NCBI GenBank assembly: GCA_964404895.1
Contig: CAYOLV010000002.1
Location: forward strand, 661,616 to 725,615
Source: JBGSUZ01 sp964404895
GTDB taxonomy: Bacteria; Bacillota; Clostridia; Peptostreptococcales; Acidaminobacteraceae
Direction: 5' to 3'
DNA: 64,000 bases
In this document: one piece after another, positions 62,567-64,000 of the stretch
How positions within the stretch are numbered: position 1 is the first letter of the stretch
Layout: every line of letters begins with the position of its first letter
Position numbers and translations under genes: made by a program
Notes under the pieces: generated by a model
What the model was told of the DNA's origin: nothing
Database searches by the model: none
The model's input: only the letters and a program-made list of their open reading frames with translations

Positions 62567-63565
62567 ATGATTGTATGCCATAAAAACTCAATTACATCTA
62601 AAGACGCACAAACTCGATTAGAACAACTCGGTAAACTTAATGAACTCCTTTTCTTCGATATCGAAACTACAGGGTTTCATAGAGTGTATGACCATCTCAT
62701 TTCAATAACTTTAATGCATTTTGAAAACAATTCATGGAAAATTACTCAACTATTTGCTGAGTCTCAAGAAGATGAAGTAGACTTATTAAATTATGCCAAA
62801 ACGATTTTTGATTTAAAAAAAATGCATATTACCTACAACGGCAATGCTTTTGACGTTCCTTTTCTGAACATCAAGTATAATTATTATAACATTTTAACTT
62901 CACTTAATAAATCAAAATCTTACGACTTGTATCGTATCGCAAAAAAAGCTTTAAACTTAAGCAGTTACAAGCTTAAGTTTATTGAACAACATTTAGGCAT
63001 TGATCGACAAGATCAAATCAGTGGCTTAGAGTGTATTGAGAACTACAACCATTACTTGTCTACTAAGGATTATAAATTTGCAAATCTTATTTTAGATCAC
63101 AATTATGAGGATGTTTTAAATTTATTAGAACTCAGCCGTGTGATTGATTATCTTAACCCAGAGACTTTCGCTGATTTTAAAATACATTATTTTATGCGGT
63201 CTGAGAAGTTATATTACTTTGAATCCGTTTTACTAAAAGCTGATTACCTAGAAATTCGACTATGGACTCCTCCACATGAACTCTCTCAAAATGAGATGCA
63301 AAGCCATAAAGCCCTCAATCTGTATTACGAAAATGGCGCACAGTTTATTGAAAACTCTCCAACTGAGTTATACATTAAACTCCCAATTTACAGAAAAGAA
63401 GTGGCTGAAAATGAACTGATCCTTCTTGATTATGAAACTTTTAATATGATAAAACTGGATATGCTTTCTAGCGCGCCTCAACAGTATATTCTAAAATTCA
63501 ATACCTTTTACCTTTATGAAAATATAGAAAATATCATACATTTGTTATTAGATGACCTTAGTTAA
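62567..63565 (+). CDS. RNase H-like (DEDD) exonuclease, YprB type
   Basis: 332 residues. The catalytic DEDD residues appear as FFDIETTGF, NGNAFDVPFLN and HNYEDVLNLLELS, the arrangement of ribonuclease-H-like family 2 proteins (YprB of Bacillus). The C-terminal third has no recognised domain. It probably acts on nucleic acids 3' to 5', but the substrate is unknown. ATG with a CGGAGGAAC site; divergent from the HD-GYP gene. Confidence 0.88.
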   Translation: MIVCHKNSITSKDAQTRLEQLGKLNELLFFDIETTGFHRVYDHLISITLMHFENNSWKITQLFAESQEDEVDLLNYAKTIFDLKKMHITYNGNAFDVPFLNIKYNYYNILTSLNKSKSYDLYRIAKKALNLSSYKLKFIEQHLGIDRQDQISGLECIENYNHYLSTKDYKFANLILDHNYEDVLNLLELSRVIDYLNPETFADFKIHYFMRSEKLYYFESVLLKADYLEIRLWTPPHELSQNEMQSHKALNLYYENGAQFIENSPTELYIKLPIYRKEVAENELILLDYETFNMIKLDMLSSAPQQYILKFNTFYLYENIENIIHLLLDDLS

Positions 63566-63721
63566 TTTATTATAATAGTTACTCTGTAATTTTTATAAAG
63601 AGTATATCTCAAGGCATATACACTTGAGTTATAACTGTATTTTCATTACAAAAACAAAAAAAGACTCTAGGTATCAAACCTTTCGCCTCCCGCCAAAATT
63701 ACTTCAAAATGGGTAAATAAA

Positions 63722-63750
63722 AAGCTCTTCTAAATAATATAGAAGAGCTT
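63722..63750 (-). terminator. Terminator of the tRNA cluster
   Basis: Stem AAGCTCTTCT/AGAAGAGCTT (63722-63731 with 63741-63750); on the minus strand it is followed by TTTATTTA, 9 bases after tRNA-Phe. Confidence 0.85.
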
Positions 63751-63758
63751 CTTTCTTA

Positions 63759-63834
63759 TGGTGCCCAGAGGCGGAATCGAACCGTCGACACAGGGATTTT
63801 CAGTCCCTTGCTCTACCGACTGAGCTATCTGGGC
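63759..63834 (-). tRNA. tRNA-Phe (GAA)
   Basis: 76 bases including encoded CCA. The cloverleaf reads GCCCAGA acceptor, GCTC D-stem, anticodon loop CTGAAAA with GAA, and a GGTTCGATTCC T-arm. Confidence 0.97.
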
Positions 63835-63848
63835 ATTAAATTGTTAAA

Positions 63849-63925
63849 TGGTCGGGGCGGCAGGATTTGAACCCGCGGCCCTCTGGTCCCAAACCAGATG
63901 CGCTACCAAGCTGCGCTACACCCCG
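63849..63925 (-). tRNA. tRNA-Pro (TGG)
   Basis: 77 bases with encoded CCA. Acceptor CGGGGTG, anticodon loop TTTGGGA with TGG between TCTGG/CCAGA stems, T-arm GGGTTCAAATCC. Confidence 0.97.
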
Positions 63926-63932
63926 ATTAAAT

Positions 63933-64000
63933 TGGCAGGGGAGATAGGACTCGAACCTGCGGCACGCGGTTTTGGAGACCGCTGCTCTACCAACTGAGCT
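63933..64000 (-). tRNA. tRNA-Trp (CCA), 5' end outside window
   Basis: Partial: 68 bases from the encoded CCA at 63933-63935 to the window edge. Anticodon loop CTCCAAA with CCA between GCGGT/ACCGC stems, T-arm GGTTCGAGTCC and discriminator G. The first bases of the 5' acceptor arm lie beyond the window. Confidence 0.93.

Noticed and set aside
63566..63721. Possible gene or RNA between the exonuclease and tRNA cluster
   Set aside because: AT-rich with no open frame, ribosome binding site or stable fold that I could see.

Overview
This window looks like chromosome of an anaerobic, low-to-mid GC Gram-positive bacterium, most likely a member of the Clostridia. The evidence is strong AGGAGG-type ribosome binding sites, frequent TTG/GTG starts, a CIRCE-controlled hrcA-grpE-dnaK-dnaJ operon next to hemW, lepA and rpsT, a Gram-positive-type BglG/MtlR regulator, a ThiI without rhodanese domain, an HPr that keeps the regulatory serine, and no outer-membrane genes. 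I cannot name the species. No integrase, transposase, CRISPR array, phage gene or toxin-antitoxin pair was recognised.

Layout. 1-6.3 kb: 3' part of a MATE transporter, ribosome GTPase rsgA, 5-oxoprolinase genes pxpA and a fused pxpB-pxpC, and a Ca2+/H+ antiporter. 6.4-13.2 kb: a polar amino acid ABC importer without its binding protein, a small coiled-coil protein, a pentapeptide-repeat protein, GT2 and GT4 glycosyltransferases, a PHP-domain protein and a membrane protein of unknown function. 13.2-18.3 kb: rsmE and prmA, a stand-alone RelA/SpoT-type HD hydrolase, a PilZ protein, a small unknown protein and an arsR-arsC-acr3 operon. 18.5-21.6 kb: divergent YfcC-type and NhaC-type transporters. 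21.7-31.6 kb: a self-contained mannitol-type PTS locus. 31.8-40.3 kb: heat-shock operon, hemW, lepA, rpsT. 40.5-48.8 kb: MFS exporter, sirtuin, GHL10 protein, histidine-utilisation genes hutG and hutD, a cyclophilin lipoprotein, an APC permease and a GNAT acetyltransferase. 48.8-52.8 kb: yebC, nadE, a CoA-binding protein, a YigZ protein and hflX. 52.9-63.6 kb: a long class A penicillin-binding protein, a diguanylate cyclase, thiI and its cysteine desulfurase, asparaginase, an HD-GYP protein and a DEDD exonuclease. 63.7-64 kb: tRNA-Phe, tRNA-Pro and a partial tRNA-Trp on the minus strand.

How the parts work together. The PTS locus (mtlA-type EIICB, mtlR, EIICBA, 1-phosphofructokinase, a sorbitol/sorbose-phosphate-type dehydrogenase, HPr, EI) could take a hexitol from outside to fructose-1,6-bisphosphate with its own phosphate relay. 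A matched pair of 24-bp operator-like sites stands the same distance upstream of the -10 boxes of mtlA and mtlR. No mtlD-type enzyme is present, so oxidation at C2 to fructose 1-phosphate followed by the 1-phosphofructokinase is a plausible alternative route (inference). The block between dnaJ and prmA, genes that are usually adjacent in Clostridia, is about 17 kb of accessory genes. The window also holds one candidate each for making (GGDEF), breaking (HD-GYP) and sensing (PilZ) cyclic di-GMP.

Most of the window is ordinary housekeeping DNA. The observations I would follow up are the PTS locus with its paired operators, the promoter buried in a palindrome before dnaJ, the interrupted dnaJ-prmA order, and a tandem 14-bp repeat that multiplies the U-tract of the rpsT terminator.
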